A DNA stretch of 64,000 nucleotides, from the NCBI RefSeq assembly GCF_029227915.1, contig NC_079882.1:32666001-32730000 (forward strand). Direction: 5' to 3'. The notes below the pieces were generated by a model, which ran no database searches, was not told the origin of the DNA, and saw only the letters and a list, made by a program, of their open reading frames with translations. The position numbers and the translations under genes were made by a program. Each line of letters begins with the position of its first letter. Positions within the stretch are counted from its first letter, which is position 1. Below are positions 33,841 to 48,600 of the stretch, in pieces. Origin of the DNA: Hydractinia symbiolongicarpus. Lineage: Eukaryota > Cnidaria > Hydrozoa > Anthoathecata > Hydractiniidae.

Positions 33841-36800
33841 TAAATTATTTTTTCACCACTAAAACGCATGAGACTTGTAGTTTTCAAAAATGTTTTCATT
33901 TTTGATGAGACGCTGAATAAAAGCAGTTTAATCGCCGGCAAACGAAAACCTACGATTTCCCTAAATCCCGGACTCAGCCCGTATAGTCAAAAGTATACAA
34001 AGAAAGTACCCAGGGAGTAAACTCATTTCCAGATCGATTTTTTAAATTATTTTTTCACCACTAAAACGCATAAAACTTGTAGTTTTTAAAAATGTTTTCA
34101 TTTTTGATGAGACGCTGAATAAAAGAAGTTTAATCGCCGGCAAACGAAAACCCGCGATTTCCCGTAAATCCCGGGCTTGGCACATATAGTCGAATGTATA
34201 CAAAGAAAGTACCCTGTGAGTAAACTCATTTCCAGAACGATTTTTTAAATTATTTTTTCACCACTAAAACGCATAAGACTTGTAGTTTTTAAAAATGTTT
34301 TCATTTTTGATGAGACGCTGAATAAAAAAAGTTTAATCGCCGGCAAACAAAAACCCGCGATTTCCCGTAAATCCCGGCTTGGCCCGTATAGTCAAAAGTA
34401 TACAAAGAAAGTACCTAGGGAGTAAACTCATTTCCCGAACGATTTTTAAAATTATTTTTTCACCACTAAAACGCATGAGACTTGTAGTTTTCAAAAATGT
34501 TTTCATTTTTGATGAGACGCTGAATAAAAGCAGTTTAATCGCCGGCAAACGAAAACCTACGATTTCCCTAAATCCCGGACTCGGCCCGTATAGTCAAAAG
34601 TATACAAAGAAAGTACCCAGGGAGTAAACTCATTTCCAAATCTATTTTTTAAATTATTTTTTCACCACTAAAACGCATAAAACTTGTAGTTTTTAAAAAT
34701 GTTTTCATTTTTGATGAGACGCTGAATAAAAGAAGTTTAATCGCCGGCAAACGAAAACCCGCAATTTCCCGTAAATCCCGGGCTTGGCACATATAGTCGA
34801 ATGTATACAAAGAAAGTACCCTGTGAGTAAACTCATTTCCAGAACGATTTTTTAAATTATTTTTTCACCACTAAAACGCATAAGACTTGTAGTTTTTAAA
34901 AATGTTTTCATTTTTGATGAGACGCTGAATAAAAAAAGTTTAATCGCCGGCAAACGAAAACCCGCGATTTCCCGTAAATCCCGGCTTGGCCCGTATAGTC
35001 AAAAGTATACAAAGAAAGTACCTAGGGAGTAAACTCATTTCCCGAACGATTTTTTAAATTATTTTTTCACCACTAAAACGCATGAGACTTGTAGTTTTCA
35101 AAAATGTTTTCATTTTTGATGAGACGCTGAATAAAAGCAGTTTAATCGCCGGCAAACGAAAACCCGCGATTTCCCATAAATCCCGGCTTGGCCGGTATAG
35201 TCAAAAGTATACAAAGAAAGTACCCAGGGAGTAAACTCATTTCCCGAACGATTTTTTAAATTATTTTTTCACCACTAAAACGCATGAGACTTGTAGTTTT
35301 CAAAAATGTTTTCATTTTTGATGAGACGCTGAATAAAAGAAGTTTAATCGCCGGAAAACGAAAACCCGCGATTTCCCGTAAATCCCGGCTTGGCCGGTAT
35401 AGTCAAAAGTATACAAAGAAAGTACCCAGGGAGTAAACTCATTCCCCGAAGGATTTTTTAAATTATTTTTTCACCACTAAAACGCATGAGACTTGTAGTT
35501 TTCAAAAATGTTTTCATTTTTGATGAGACGCTGAATAAAAGAAGTTTAATCGCCGGCAAACGAAAACCCGCGATTTCCCGTAAATCCCGGCTTGGCCCGT
35601 ATAGTCAAAAGTATACAAAGAAAGTACCCAGGGAGTAAACTCATTTCGCGAACGATTTTTTAAATTATTTTTTCACCACTAAAACGCATGAGACTTGTAG
35701 TTTTCAAAAATGTTTTCATTTTTGATGAGACGCTGAATAAAAGCAGTTTAATCGCCGGCAAACGAAAACCTACGATTTCCCTAAATCCCGGACTCGGCCC
35801 GTATAGTCAAAAGTATACAAAGAAAGTACCCAGGGAGTAAACTCATTTCCAGATCGATTTTTTAAATTATTTTTTCAACACTAAAACGCATAAAACTTGT
35901 AGTTCTTAAAAATGTTTTCATTTTTGATGAGACGCTGAATAAAAGAAGTTTAATCGCCGGCAAACGAAAACCCGCGATTTCCCGTAAATCCCGGGCTTGG
36001 CACATATAGTCGAATGTATACAAAGAAAGTACCCAGGGAGTAAACTCATTTCCAGATCGATTTTTTAAATTATTTTTTCAACACTAAAACGCATAAGACT
36101 TGTAGTTTTTAAAAATGTTTTCATTTTTGATGAGACGCTGAATAAAAAAAGTTTAATCGCCGGCAAACGAAAACCCGCGATTTCCCATAAATCCCGGCTT
36201 GGCCCGTATAGTCAAAAGTATACAAAGAAAGTACCTAGGAAGTAATCTCATTTCCCGAACGATTTTTTAAATTATTTTTTCACCAGTAAAACGCATGAGA
36301 CTTGTAGTTTTCAAAAATGTTTTCATTTTTGATGAGACGCTGAATAAAAGCAGTTTAATCGCCGGCAAACGAAAACCTACGATTTCCCTAAATCCCGGAC
36401 TCGGCCCGTATAGTCAAAAGTATACAAAGAAAGTACCCAGGGAGTAAACTCATTTCCAGATCGATTTTTTAAATTATTTTTTCAACACTAAAACGCATAA
36501 AACTTGTAGTTCTTAAAAATGTTTTCATTTTTGATGAGACGCTGAATAAAAGAAGTTTAATCGCCGGCAAACGAAAACCCGCGATTTCCCGTAAATCCCG
36601 GGCTTGGCACATATAGTCGAATGTATACAAAGAAAGTACCCTGTGAGTAAACTCATTTCCAGAACGATTTTTTAAATTATTTTTTCACCACTAAAACGCA
36701 TAAGACTTGTAGTTTTTAAAAATGTTTTCATTTTTGATGAGACGCTGAATAAAAAAAGTTTAATCGCCGGCAAACGAAAACCCGCGATTTCCCATAAATC

Positions 36801-38090
36801 CCGGCTTGGCCCGTATAGTCAAAAGTATACAAAGAAAGTACCTAGGAAGTAATCTCATTTCCCGAACGATTTTTTAAATTATTTTTTCACCAGTAAAACG
36901 CATGAGACTTGTAGTTTTCAAAAATGTTTTCATTTTTGATGAGACGCTGAATAAAAGCAGTTTAATCGCCGGCAAACGAAAACCTGCGATTTCCCTAAAT
37001 CCCGGACTCGGCCCGTATAGTCAAAAGTATACAAAGAAAGTACCCATGGAGTAAACTCATTTCCAGATCGATTTTTTAAATTATTTTTTCACCACTAAAA
37101 CGCACAAGACTTGTAGTTTTTAAAAATGTTTTCATTTTTGATGAGACGCTGAATAAAAGAAGTTTAATCGCCGGCAAACGAAAACCCGCGATTTCCCGTA
37201 AATTCCGGGCTTGGCCCCTATAGTCAAAAGTATACAAAGAAAGTACCCAGGGAGTAAACTCTTTTCCCGAACGATTTTTTATATTATTTTTTTACCACTA
37301 AACGCATGAGACTTGTAGTTTTCAAAAATATTTTCATATTTGATGGGACGTTGAATAAAAGAATTTTAATCGCCGGCAAACGAAAATCCGCGATTTCCCG
37401 TTAATCCCGAACTCGGCCCGTATAGTCAAAAGTATACAAAGAAAGTACCCAGGGAGTAAACTCATTTCCCGAACGATTTTTTAAATTATTTTTTCACCAC
37501 TAAAAGGCATGAGACTTGTCGTTGTTAAAAATGTTTTCATTTTTGATGAGACGCTTAAGGAGAGAGGTTTAATCGCCGGCAAACGAAATCCCGCGCTTTC
37601 CCGTAAATCCGGGGTTTGGCCCGTATAGTCGAATGTATACAAAGAAAGTACCCAGGGAGTAAACTCATTTCCCGAACGATTTTTTAAATGTTTTTTTCAC
37701 CACTGAAACGCATGACACTTGTAGTTTTCAAAAATGTTTTCATTTTTGATGAGACGCTTAATGAAAGAGGTTTAATCGCCGGAAAACGAAAACCCGCGAT
37801 TTCCCGTAAATCCCGGGCTTGGCCCGTATAGTCAAATGTATACAAAGAAAGTACCCTGTAAGTAAACTCATTTCCAGAAGGTTTTTTTAAATTATTTTTT
37901 CACCACTAAAACGCATAAGACTTGTAGGTTTTAAAAATGTTTTCATTTTTGATGAGACGCTGAATAAAAGAAGTTTAATCGCCGGCAAACGAAAACCCGC
38001 GATTTCCCATAAATCCCGGCTTGGCCCGTATAGTCAAAAGTATACAAAGAAAGTACCCAGGGAGTAAACTCATTTCCCGAACGATTTTTT
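33841..38090 (+). repeat. 21-monomer block, copy 2 of the large tandem duplication
   Basis: This is the second copy of 29390-33840, adjacent to it and one monomer shorter. Units bearing TAGTTCTTAAAA are 607 bp apart here (35902 and 36509) and 809 bp apart in copy 1 (31451 and 32260), which locates the missing monomer. CAACACTAAAACG and CACCAGTAAAACG are variants of this copy not seen at the matching places in copy 1. No gene is seen. Confidence 0.9.
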
Positions 38091-41000
38091 AAATTATTTT
38101 TTCACCACTAAAACGCATGAGACTTGTAGTTTTCAAAAATGTTTTCATTTTTGATGAGACGCTGAATAAAAGAAGTTTAATAGCCGGCAAACGAAAACCC
38201 GCGATTTCCCGTAAATCCCGGGCTTGGCACGTATAGTCGAATGTATACAAAGAAATTACCCTGTGAGTAAACCCATTTCCAGAACGATTTTTTAAATTAT
38301 TTTTTCACCACTAAAGCCCATGAGACTTGTAGTTTTTAAAAATGTTTTCATTTTTGATGAGACGCTGAATAAAAGAAGTTTAATCGCCGGCAAACGAAAA
38401 TCCGCGATTTCCCGTAAATCCCGGGCTTGGCACATATAGTCGAATGTATACAAAGAAAGTACCCTGTGAGTAAACTTATTTCCAGAACGATTTTTTTAAT
38501 TATTTTTTCACCACTAAAACGCATAAGACTTGTAGTTTTTAAAAATGTTTTCATTTTTGATGAGACGCTGAATAAAAAAAGTTTAATCGCCGGCAAACGA
38601 AAACCTGCGATTTTCCTAAATCCCGGACTCGGCCCGTATAGTCAAAAGTATACAAAGAAAGTACCCATGGAGTAAACTCATTTCCAGAACGATTTTTTAA
38701 ATTATTTTTTCACCACTAAAACGCACAAGACTTGTAGTTTTTAAAAATGTTTTCATTTTTGATGAGACGCTGAATAAAAGAAGTTTAATCGCCGGCAAAC
38801 GAAAACCCGCGATTTCCCGTAAATTCCGGGCTTGGCCCCTATAGTCAAAAGTATACAAAGAAAGTACCCAGGGAGTAAACTCATTTCCCGAACGATTTTT
38901 TAAATTATTTTTTCACCACTAAAACGCACAAGACTTGTAGTTTTTAAAAATGTTTTCATTTTTGATGAGACGCTGAATAAAAGAAGTTTAATCGCCGGCA
39001 AACGAAAACCCGCGATTTCCCATAAATCCCGGCTTGGCCCGTATAGTCAAAAGTATACAAAGAAAGTACCCAGGGAGTAAACTCATTTCCCGAACGATTT
39101 TTTAAATTATTTTTTCACCACTAAAACGCATGAGACTTGTAGTTTTCAAAAATGTTTTCATTTTTGATGAGACGCTGAATAAAAGAAGTTTAATCGCCGG
39201 CAAACGAAAACCCGCGATTTCCCGTAAATCCCGGGCTTGGCACGTATAGTCGAATGTATACAAAGAAATTACCCTGTGAGTAAACCCATTTCCAGAACGA
39301 TTTTTTAAATTATTTTTTCACCACTAAAGCCCACGAGACTTGTAGTTTTTAAAAATGTTTTCATTTTTGATGAGACGCTGAATAAAAGAAGTTTAATCGC
39401 CGGCAAACGAAAACCCGCGATTTCCCGTAAATCCCGGGCTTGGCACATATAGTCGAATGTATACAAAGAAAGTACCCTGTGAGTAAACTTATTTCCAGAA
39501 CGATTTTTTTAATTATTTTTTCACCACTAAAACGCATAAGACTTGTAGTTTTTAAAAATGTTTTCATTTTTGATGAGACGCTGAATAAAAAAAGTTTAAT
39601 CGCCGGCAAACGAAAACCTGCGATTTTCCTAAATCCCGGACTCGGCCCGTATAGTCAAAAGTATACAAAGAAAGTACCCATGGAGTAAACTCATTTCCAG
39701 AACGATTTTTTAAATTATTTTTTCACCACTAAAACGCACAAGACTTGTAGTTTTTAAAAATGTTTTCATTTTTGATGAGACGCTGAATAAAAGAAGTTTA
39801 ATCGCCGGCAAACGAAAACCCGCGATTTCCCGTAAATTCCGGGCTTGGCCCCTATAGTCAAAAGTATACAAAGAAAGTACCCAGGGAGTAAACTCATTTC
39901 CCGAACGATTTTTTATATTATTTTTTTACCACTAAACGCATGAGACTTGTAGTTTTCAAAAATATTTTCATATTTGATGGGACGCTGAATAAAAGAATTT
40001 TAATCGCCGGCAAACGAAAATCCGCGATTTCCCGTAAATCCCGAACTCGGCCCGTATAGTCAAAAGTATACAAAGAAAGTACCCAGGGAGTAAACTCATT
40101 TCCCGAACGATTTTTTAAATTATTTTTTCACCACTAAAAGGCATGAGACTTGTAGTTGTTAAAAATGTTTTCATTTTTGATGAGACGCTTAAGGAGAGAG
40201 GTTTAATCGCCGGCAAACGAAATCCCGCGCTTTCCCGTAAATCCGGGGCTTGGCCCGTATAGTCGAATGTATACAAAGAAAGTACCCAGGGAGTAAACTC
40301 ATTTCCCGAACGATTTTTTAAATGTTTTTTTCACCACTGAAACGCATGACACTTGTAGTTTTCAAAAATGTTTTCATTTTTGATGAGACGCTTAATGAAA
40401 GAGGTTTAATCGCCGGCAAACGAAAACCCGCGATTTCCCGTAAATCCCGGGCTTGGCACATATAGTCGAATGTATACAAAGAAAGTACCCTGTGAGTAAA
40501 CTTATTTCCAGAACGATTTTTTTAATTATTTTTTCACCACTAAAACGCATAAGACTTGTAGTTTTTAAAAATGTTTTCATTTTTGATGAGACGCTGAATA
40601 AAAAAAGTTTAATCGCCGGCAAACGAAAACCTGCGATTTTCCTAAATCCCGGACTCGGCCCGTATAGTCAAAAGTATACAAAGAAAGTACCCATGGAGTA
40701 AACTCATTTCCAGAACGATTTTTTAAATTATTTTTTCACCACTAAAACGCACAAGACTTGTAGTTTTTAAAAATGTTTTCATTTTTGATGAGACGCTGAA
40801 TAAAAAAAGTTTAATCGCCGGCAAACGAAAACCCGCGATTTCCCGTAAATTCCGGGCTTGGCCCCTATAGTCAAAAGTATACAAAGAAAGTACCCAGGGA
40901 GTAAACTCATTTCCCGAACGATTTTTTATATTATTTTTTTACCACTAAACGCATGAGACTTGTAGTTTTCAAAAATATTTTCATATTTGATGGGACGCTG

Positions 41001-44000
41001 AATAAAAGAATTTTAATCGCCGGCAAACGAAAATCCGCGATTTCCCGTAAATCCCGAACTCGGCCCGTATAGTCAAAAGTATACAAAGAAAGTACCCAGG
41101 GAGTAAACTCATTTCCCGAACGATTTTTTAAATTATTTTTTCACTACTAAAACGCATGAGACTTGTAGTTGTCAAAAATGTTTTCATTTTTGATGAGACG
41201 CTCAATGAGAGAGGTTTAATCGCCGGCAAACGAAATCCCGCGTTTTCCCGTAAATCCGCGGCTTGGCCCGTATAGTCGAATGTATACAAAGAAAGTACCC
41301 AGGGAGTAAACTCATTTCCCGAACGATTTTTTAAATGTTTTTTTCACCACTGAAACGCATGAGACTTGTAGTTTTCAAAAATGTTTTCATTTTTGATGAG
41401 ACGCTTAATGAAAGAGGTTTAATCGCCGGAAAACGAAAACCCGCGATTTCCCGTAAACCCCGGGCTTGGCCCGTATAGTCGAATGTATACAAAGAAAGTA
41501 CCCTGTAAGTAAACTCATTTCCAGAACGATTTTTTAAATTATTTTTCCACCACTAAAGCGCATAAGACTTGTAGGTTTTAAAAATGTTTTCATTTTTGAT
41601 GAGACGCTGAATAAAAGAAGTTTAATCGCCGGAAAACAAAAACCCGCGATTTCCCGTAAACCCCGGGCTTGGCCCGTATAGTCGAATGTATACAAAGAAA
41701 GTACCCTGTAAGTAAACTCATTTCCCGAACGATTTTTTAAATTATTTTTTCACCACTAAAAGGCATGAGACTTGTAGTTGTTAAAAATGTTTTCATTTTT
41801 GATGAGACGCTTAAGGAGAGAGGTTTAATCGCCGGCAAACGAAATCCCGCGCTTTCCCGTAAATCCGGGGCTTGGCCCGTATAGTCGAATGTATACAAAG
41901 AAAGTACCCAGGGAGTAAACTCATTTCCCGAACGATTTTTTAAATGTTTTTTTCACCACTGAAACGCATGACACTTGTAGTTTTCAAAAACGTTTTCATT
42001 TTTGATGAGACGCTTAATGAAAGAGGTTTAATCGCCGGAAAACGAAAACCCGCGATTTCCCGTAAATCCCGGGCTTGGCCCGTATAGTCAAATGTATACA
42101 AAGAAAGTACCCTGTAAGTAAACTCATTTCCAGAAGGTTTTTTTAAATTATTTTTTCACCACTAAAACACATAAGACTTGCAGGTTTTAAAAATGTTTTC
42201 ATTTTTGATGAGACGCTGAATAAAAGAAGTTTAATCGCCGGCAAACGAAAATCCGCGATTTCCCATAAATCCCGGCTTGGCCCGTATAGTCAAAAGTATA
42301 CAAAGAAAGTACCCAGGGAGTAAACTCATTTCCCGAACGATTTTTTAAATTATTTTTTCACCACTAAAACGCATGAGACTTGTAGTTTTCAAAAATGTTT
42401 TCATTTTTGATGAGACGCTGAATAAAAGAAGTTTAATCGCCGGCAAACGAAAACCCGCGATTTCCCGTAAATCCCGGGCTTGGCACATATAGTCGAATGT
42501 ATACAAAGAAAGTACCCTGTGAGTAAACTTATTTCCAGAACAATTTTTTTAATTATTTTTTCACCACTAAAACGCATAAGACTTGTAGTTTTTAAAAATG
42601 TTTTCATTTTTGATGAGACGCTGAATAAAAAAAGTTTAATCGCCGGCAAACAAAAACCTGCGATTTTCCTAAATCCCGGACTCGGCCCGTATAGTCAAAA
42701 GTATACAAAGAAAGTACCCATGGAGTAAACTCATTTCCAGAACGATTTTTTAAATTATTTTTTCACCACTAAAACGCACAAGACTTGTAGTTTTTAAAAA
42801 TGTTTTCATTTTTGATGAGACGCTGAATAAAAGAAGTTTAATCGCCGGCAAACGAAAACCCGCGATTTCCCGTAAATACCGGGCTTGGCCCGTATAGTCA
42901 AAAGTATACAAAGAAAGTACCCAGGGAGTAAACTCATTTCCCGAACGATTTTTTAAATTATTTTTTCACTACTAAAACGCATGAGACTTGTAGTTGTCAA
43001 AAATGTTTTCATTTTTGATGAGACGCTCAATGAGAGAGGTTTAATCGCCGGCAAACGAAATCCCGCGTTTTCCCGTAAATCCGCGGCTTGGCCCGTATAG
43101 TCGAATGTATACAAAGAAAGTACCCAGGGAGTAAACTCATTTCCCGAACGATTTTTTAAATGTTTTTTTCACCACTGAAACGCATGAGACTTGTAGTTTT
43201 CAAAAATGTTTTCATTTTTGATGAGACGCTTAATGAAAGAGGTTTAATCGCCGGAAAACGAAAACCCGCGATTTCCCGTAAACCCCGGGCTTGGCCCGTA
43301 TAGTCGAATGTATACAAAGAAAGTACCCTGTAAGTAAACTCATTTCCAGAACGATTTTTTAAATTATTTTTCCACCACTAAAGCGCATAAGACTTGTAGT
43401 TTTTAAAAATGTTTTCATTTTTGATGAGACGCTGAATAAAAGCAGTTTAATCGCTGGCAAACGAAAATCCGCGATTTCCCGTAAATCCCGGACTCGGCCG
43501 TATAGTCAAAAGTATACAAAGAAAGTACCCAGGGAGTAAACTCAATTCCCGAACGATTTTTTAAATTATTTTTTCACCACTAAAACGCATGAGACTTGTA
43601 GTTGTCAAAAATGTTTTCATTTTTGATGAGACTCTTAATGAAAGAGGTTTAATCGCCGGCAAACGAAATCCCGCGTTTTCCCGTAAATCCGGGGCTTGGC
43701 CCGTATAGTCGAATGTATACAAAGAAAGTACCCAGGGAGTAAACTCATTTCCCGAACGATTTTTTAAATTTTTTATCACCACTAAAACGCATGAGACTTG
43801 TAGTTTTCAAAAATGTTTTCATTTTTGATGAGACGCTGAATAAAAGAAGTTTAATCGCCGGCAAACGAAAACCCGCGATTTCCCGTAAATCCCGGGCTTG
43901 GCCCGTATAGTCAAATGTATACAAAGAAAGTACCCTGTAAGTAAACTCATTTCCAGAAGGTTTTTTTAAATTATTTTTTCACCACTAAAACGCATAAGAC

Positions 44001-45620
44001 TTGTAGGTTTTAATAATGTTTTCATTTTTGATGAGACGCTGAATAAAAGAAGTTTAATCGCCGGCAAACGAAAACCCGCGATTTCCCATAAATCCCGGCT
44101 TGGCCCGTATAGTCAAAAGTATACAAAGAAAGTACCCAGGGAGTAAACTCATTTCCCGAACGATTTTTTAAATTATTTTTTCACCACTAAAACGCATGAG
44201 ACTTGTAGTTTTCAAAAATATTTTCATTTTTGATGAGACGCTGAATAAAAGAAGTTTAATCGCCGGCAAACGAAAACCCGCGATTTCCCGTAAATCCCGG
44301 GCTTGGCACGTATAGTCGAATGTATACAAAGAAATTACCCTGTGAGTAAACCCATTTCCAGAACGATTTTTTAAATTATTTTTTCACCACTAAAGCCCAT
44401 GAGACTTGTAGTTTTTAAAAATGTTTTCATTTTTGATGAGACGCTGAATAAAAGAAGTTTAATCGCCGGCAAACGAAAACCCGCAATTTCCCGTAAATCC
44501 CGGGCTTGGCACATATAGTCGAATGTATACAAAGAAAGTACCCTGTGAGTAAACTTATTTCCAGAACGATTTTTTTAATTATTTTTTCACCACTAAAACG
44601 CATAAGACTTGTAGTTTTTAAAAATGTTTTCATTTTTGATGAGACGCTGAATAAAAAAAGTTTAATCGCCGGCAAACGAAAACCCGCGATTTCCCGTAAA
44701 TCCCGGCTTGGACCGTATAGTCAAAAGTATACAAAGAAAGTACCTAGGGAGTAAACTCATTTCCCGAACGATTTTATAAATTATTTTTTCACCACTAAAA
44801 CGCATGAGACTTGTAGTTTTCAAAAATGTTTTCATTTTTGATGAGACGCTGAATAAAAGCAGTTTAATCGCTGGCAAACGAAAACCTGCGATTTTCCTAA
44901 ATCCCGGACTCGGCCCGTATAGTCAAAAGTATACAAAGAAAGTACCCATGGAGTAAACTCATTTCCAGAACGATTTTTTAAATTATTTTTTCACCACTAA
45001 AACGCACAAGACTTGTAGTTTTTAAAAATGATTTCATTTTTGATGAGACGCTGAATAAAAGAAGTTTAATCGCCGGCAAACGAAAACCCGCGATTTCCCG
45101 TAAATTCCGGGCTTGGCCCCTATAGTCAAAAGTATACAAAGAAAGTACCCAGGGAGTAAACTCATTTCCCGAACGATTTTTTATATTATTTTTTTACCAC
45201 TAAACGCATGAGACTTGTAGTTTTCAAAAATATTTTCATATTTGATGGGACGCTGAATAAAAGAATTTTAATCGCCGGCAAACGAAAATCCGCGATTTCC
45301 CGTAAATCCCGAACTCGACCCGTATAGTCAAAAGTATACAAAGAAAGTACCCAGGGAGTAAACTCATTTCCCGAACGATTTTTTAAATTATTTTTTCACT
45401 ACTAAAACGCATGAGACTTGTAGTTGTCAAAAATGTTTTCATTTTTGATGAGACGCTCAATGAGAGAGGTTTAATCGCCGGCAAACGAAATCCCGCGTTT
45501 TCCCGTAAATCCGCGGCTTGGCCCGTATAGTCGAATGTATACAAAGAAAGTACCCAGGGAGTAAACTCATTTCCCGAACGATTTTTTAAATGTTTTTTTC
45601 ACCACTGAAACGCATGAGAC
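38091..45620 (+). repeat. Higher-order repeat region with 5- and 10-monomer periods
   Basis: The segment with GGCACATATAGTCG followed by TAAACTTATTTCC occurs with its TTGGCACATA at about 38427, 39440, 40453, 42480 and 44506. The steps are 1013, 1013, 2027 and 2026 bp, or 5, 5, 10 and 10 monomers. AAAGAAATTACCC occurs at about 38250, 39263 and 44329. Another private set, AAATCCGCGGCTTGG with TCACTACTAAAACG, recurs near 41.2, 43.1 and 45.5 kb at 9- and 12-monomer spacing. No gene is seen. Confidence 0.88.
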
Positions 45621-48600
45621 TTGTAGTTTTCAAAAATGTTTTCATTTTTGATGAGACGCTTAATGAAAGAGGTTTAATCGCCGGAAAACGAAAACCCGCG
45701 ATTTCCCGTAAATCCCGGGCTTGGCCCGTATAGTCGAATGTATACAAAGAAAGTACCCTGTAAGTAAACTCATTTCCAGAACGATTTTTTAAATTATTTT
45801 TCCACCACTAAAACGCATAAGACTTGTAGTTTTTAAAAATGTTTTCATTTTTGATGAGACGCTGAATAAAAGCAGTTTAATCGCTGGCAAACGAAAATCC
45901 GCGATTTCCCGTAAATCCCGGACTCGGCCGTATAGTCAAAAGTATACAAAGAAAGTACCCAGGGAGTAAACTCAATTCCCGAACGATTTTTTAAATTATT
46001 TTTTCACCACTAAAACGCATGAGACTTGTAGTTGTCAAAAATGTTTTCATTTTTGATGAGATTCTTAATGAAAGAGGTTTAATCGCCGGCAAACGAAATC
46101 CCGCGTTTTCCCGTAAATCCGGGGCTTGGCCCGTATAGTCGAATGTATACAAAGAAAGTACCCAGGGAGTAAACTCATTTCCCGAACGATTTTTTAAATT
46201 TTTTTATCACCACTAAAACGCATGAGACTTGTAGTTTTCAAAAATGTTTTCATTTTTGATGAGGCGCTGAATAAAAGAAGTTTAATCGCCGGCAAACGAA
46301 AACCCGCGATTTCCCGTAAATCCCGGCTTGGCCGGTATAGTCAAAAGTATACAAAGAAAGTACCCAGGGAGTAAACTCATTCCCCGAAGGATTTTTTAAA
46401 TTATTTTTTCACCACTAAAACGCATGAGACTAGTAGTTTTCAAAAATGTTTTCATTTTTGATGAGACGCTGAAAAAAAGAAGTTTAATCGCCGGCAAACG
46501 AAAACCCGCGATTTCCCGTAAATCCCGGCTTGGCCGGTATAGTCAAAAGTATACAAAGAAAGTACTCAGGGAGTAAACTCATTTCCCGAACGATTTTTTA
46601 AATTATTTTTTCACCACTAAAACGCTGAGACTTGTAGTTTTCAAAAATGTTTTCATTTTTGATGAGACGCTGAATAAAAGCAGTTTAATCGCCGGCAAAC
46701 GAAAATCCGCGATTTCCCGTAAATCCCGGATTCGGCCCGTATAGTCAAAAGTATACAAAGAAAGTACCCAGGGAGTAAACTCATTTCCCGAACGATTTTT
46801 TAAATTATTTTTTCACCACTAAAACGCTGCGACTTGTAGTTTTCAAAAATGTTTTCATTTTTGATGAGACGCTGAATAAAAGCAGTTTAATCGCCGGCAA
46901 ACAAAAATCCGCGATTTGCCGTAAATCCCGGACTCGGCCCGTATAGTCAAAAGTATACAAAGAAAGTACCCAGGGAGTAAACTCATTTCCCGAACAATTT
47001 TTTAAATTTTTTTTTCACCACTAAAACGCATGAGACTTGTAGTTTTCAAGAATGTTTTCATTTTTGATGAGACGCTTAATCGAAGAGGTTTAATCGCCGG
47101 AAAACGAAAACCTGCGATTTCCTGTAAATCCCGGGCTTGGTTTGCATAGTCGAATGTATACAAAGAAAGTACCCTGTGAGTAAACTTATTTTCAGAACGA
47201 TTTTTTAAATTATTTTTTCACCACTAAAACGCATAAGACTTGTAGGTTTTAAAAATGTTTTCATTTTTGATGAGACGCTGAATAAAAGAAGTTTAATCGC
47301 CGGCAAACGAAAATCCACGATTTCCCGTAAATCCCGGCTTGGCCCGTATAGTCAAAAGTATACAAAGAAAGTACCCAGGGAGTAAACTCATTTCCCGAAC
47401 GATTTTTTAAATTATATTTTCACCACTAAAACGCATGAGACTTGTAGTTTTCAAAAATGTTTTTATTTTTGATGAGACGCTGAATAAAAGAAGTTTAATC
47501 GCCGGCAAACGAAAACCCGCGATTTCCCGTAAATCCCGGACTCGGCCCGTATAGTCAAAAGTATACAAAGAAAGTACCCAGGGAGTAAACTCATTTCCCG
47601 AACGATTTTTTAAATTATTTTTTCACCACTAAAACGCATGAGACTTGTAGTTTTTAAAAATGTTTTCATTTTTGATGAGACGCTGAATAAAAGAAGTTTA
47701 ATCGCCGGCAAACGAAAACCTGCGATTTCCCGTAAATCCTGGACTCGGCCGGTATAGTCAAAAGTGTACAAAGAAAGTACCCAGGGAGTAAACTCATTTC
47801 CCAAACGTTTTTTTTAAATTATTATTTCACCACTAAAACGCATGAGACTTGTAGTTTTCAAGAATGTTTTCATTTTTGATGAGACGCTGAATAAAAGAAG
47901 TTTAATCGCCGGCAAACGAAAACCCGCGATTTCCCGTAAATCCCGGCTTGGCCCGTATAGTCAAAAGTATACAAAGAAAGTACCCAGGGAGTAAACTCAT
48001 TTCGCGAACGATTTTTTAAATTATTTTTTCACCACTAAAACGCATGAGACTTGTAGTTTTCAAAAATGTTTTCATTTTTGATGAGACGCTGAATAAAAGC
48101 AGTTTAATCGCCGGCAAACGAAAACCTACGATTTCCCTAAATCCCGGACTCGGCCCGTATAGTCAAAAGTATACAAAGAAAGTACCCAGGGAGTAAACTC
48201 ATTTCCAGATCGATTTTTTAAATTATTTTTTCACCACTAAAACGCATAAGACTTGTAGTTTTTAAAAATGTTTTCATTTTTGATGAGACGCTGAATAAAA
48301 AAAGTTTAATCGCCGGCAAACGAAAACCCGCGATTTTCCGTAAATCCCGGCTTGGCCCGTATAGTCAAAAGTATACAAAGAAAGTACCTAGGGAGTAAAC
48401 TCATTTCCAGAACGATTTTTTAAATTATTTTTTCACCACTAAAACGCATGAGACTTGTAGTTTTCAAAAATGTTTTTATTTTTGATGAGACGCTGAATAA
48501 AAGAAGTTTAATCGCCGGCAAACGAAAACCCGCGATTTCCCGTAAATCCCGGACTCGGCCCGTATAGTCAAAAGTATACAAAGAAAGTACCCAGGGAGTA

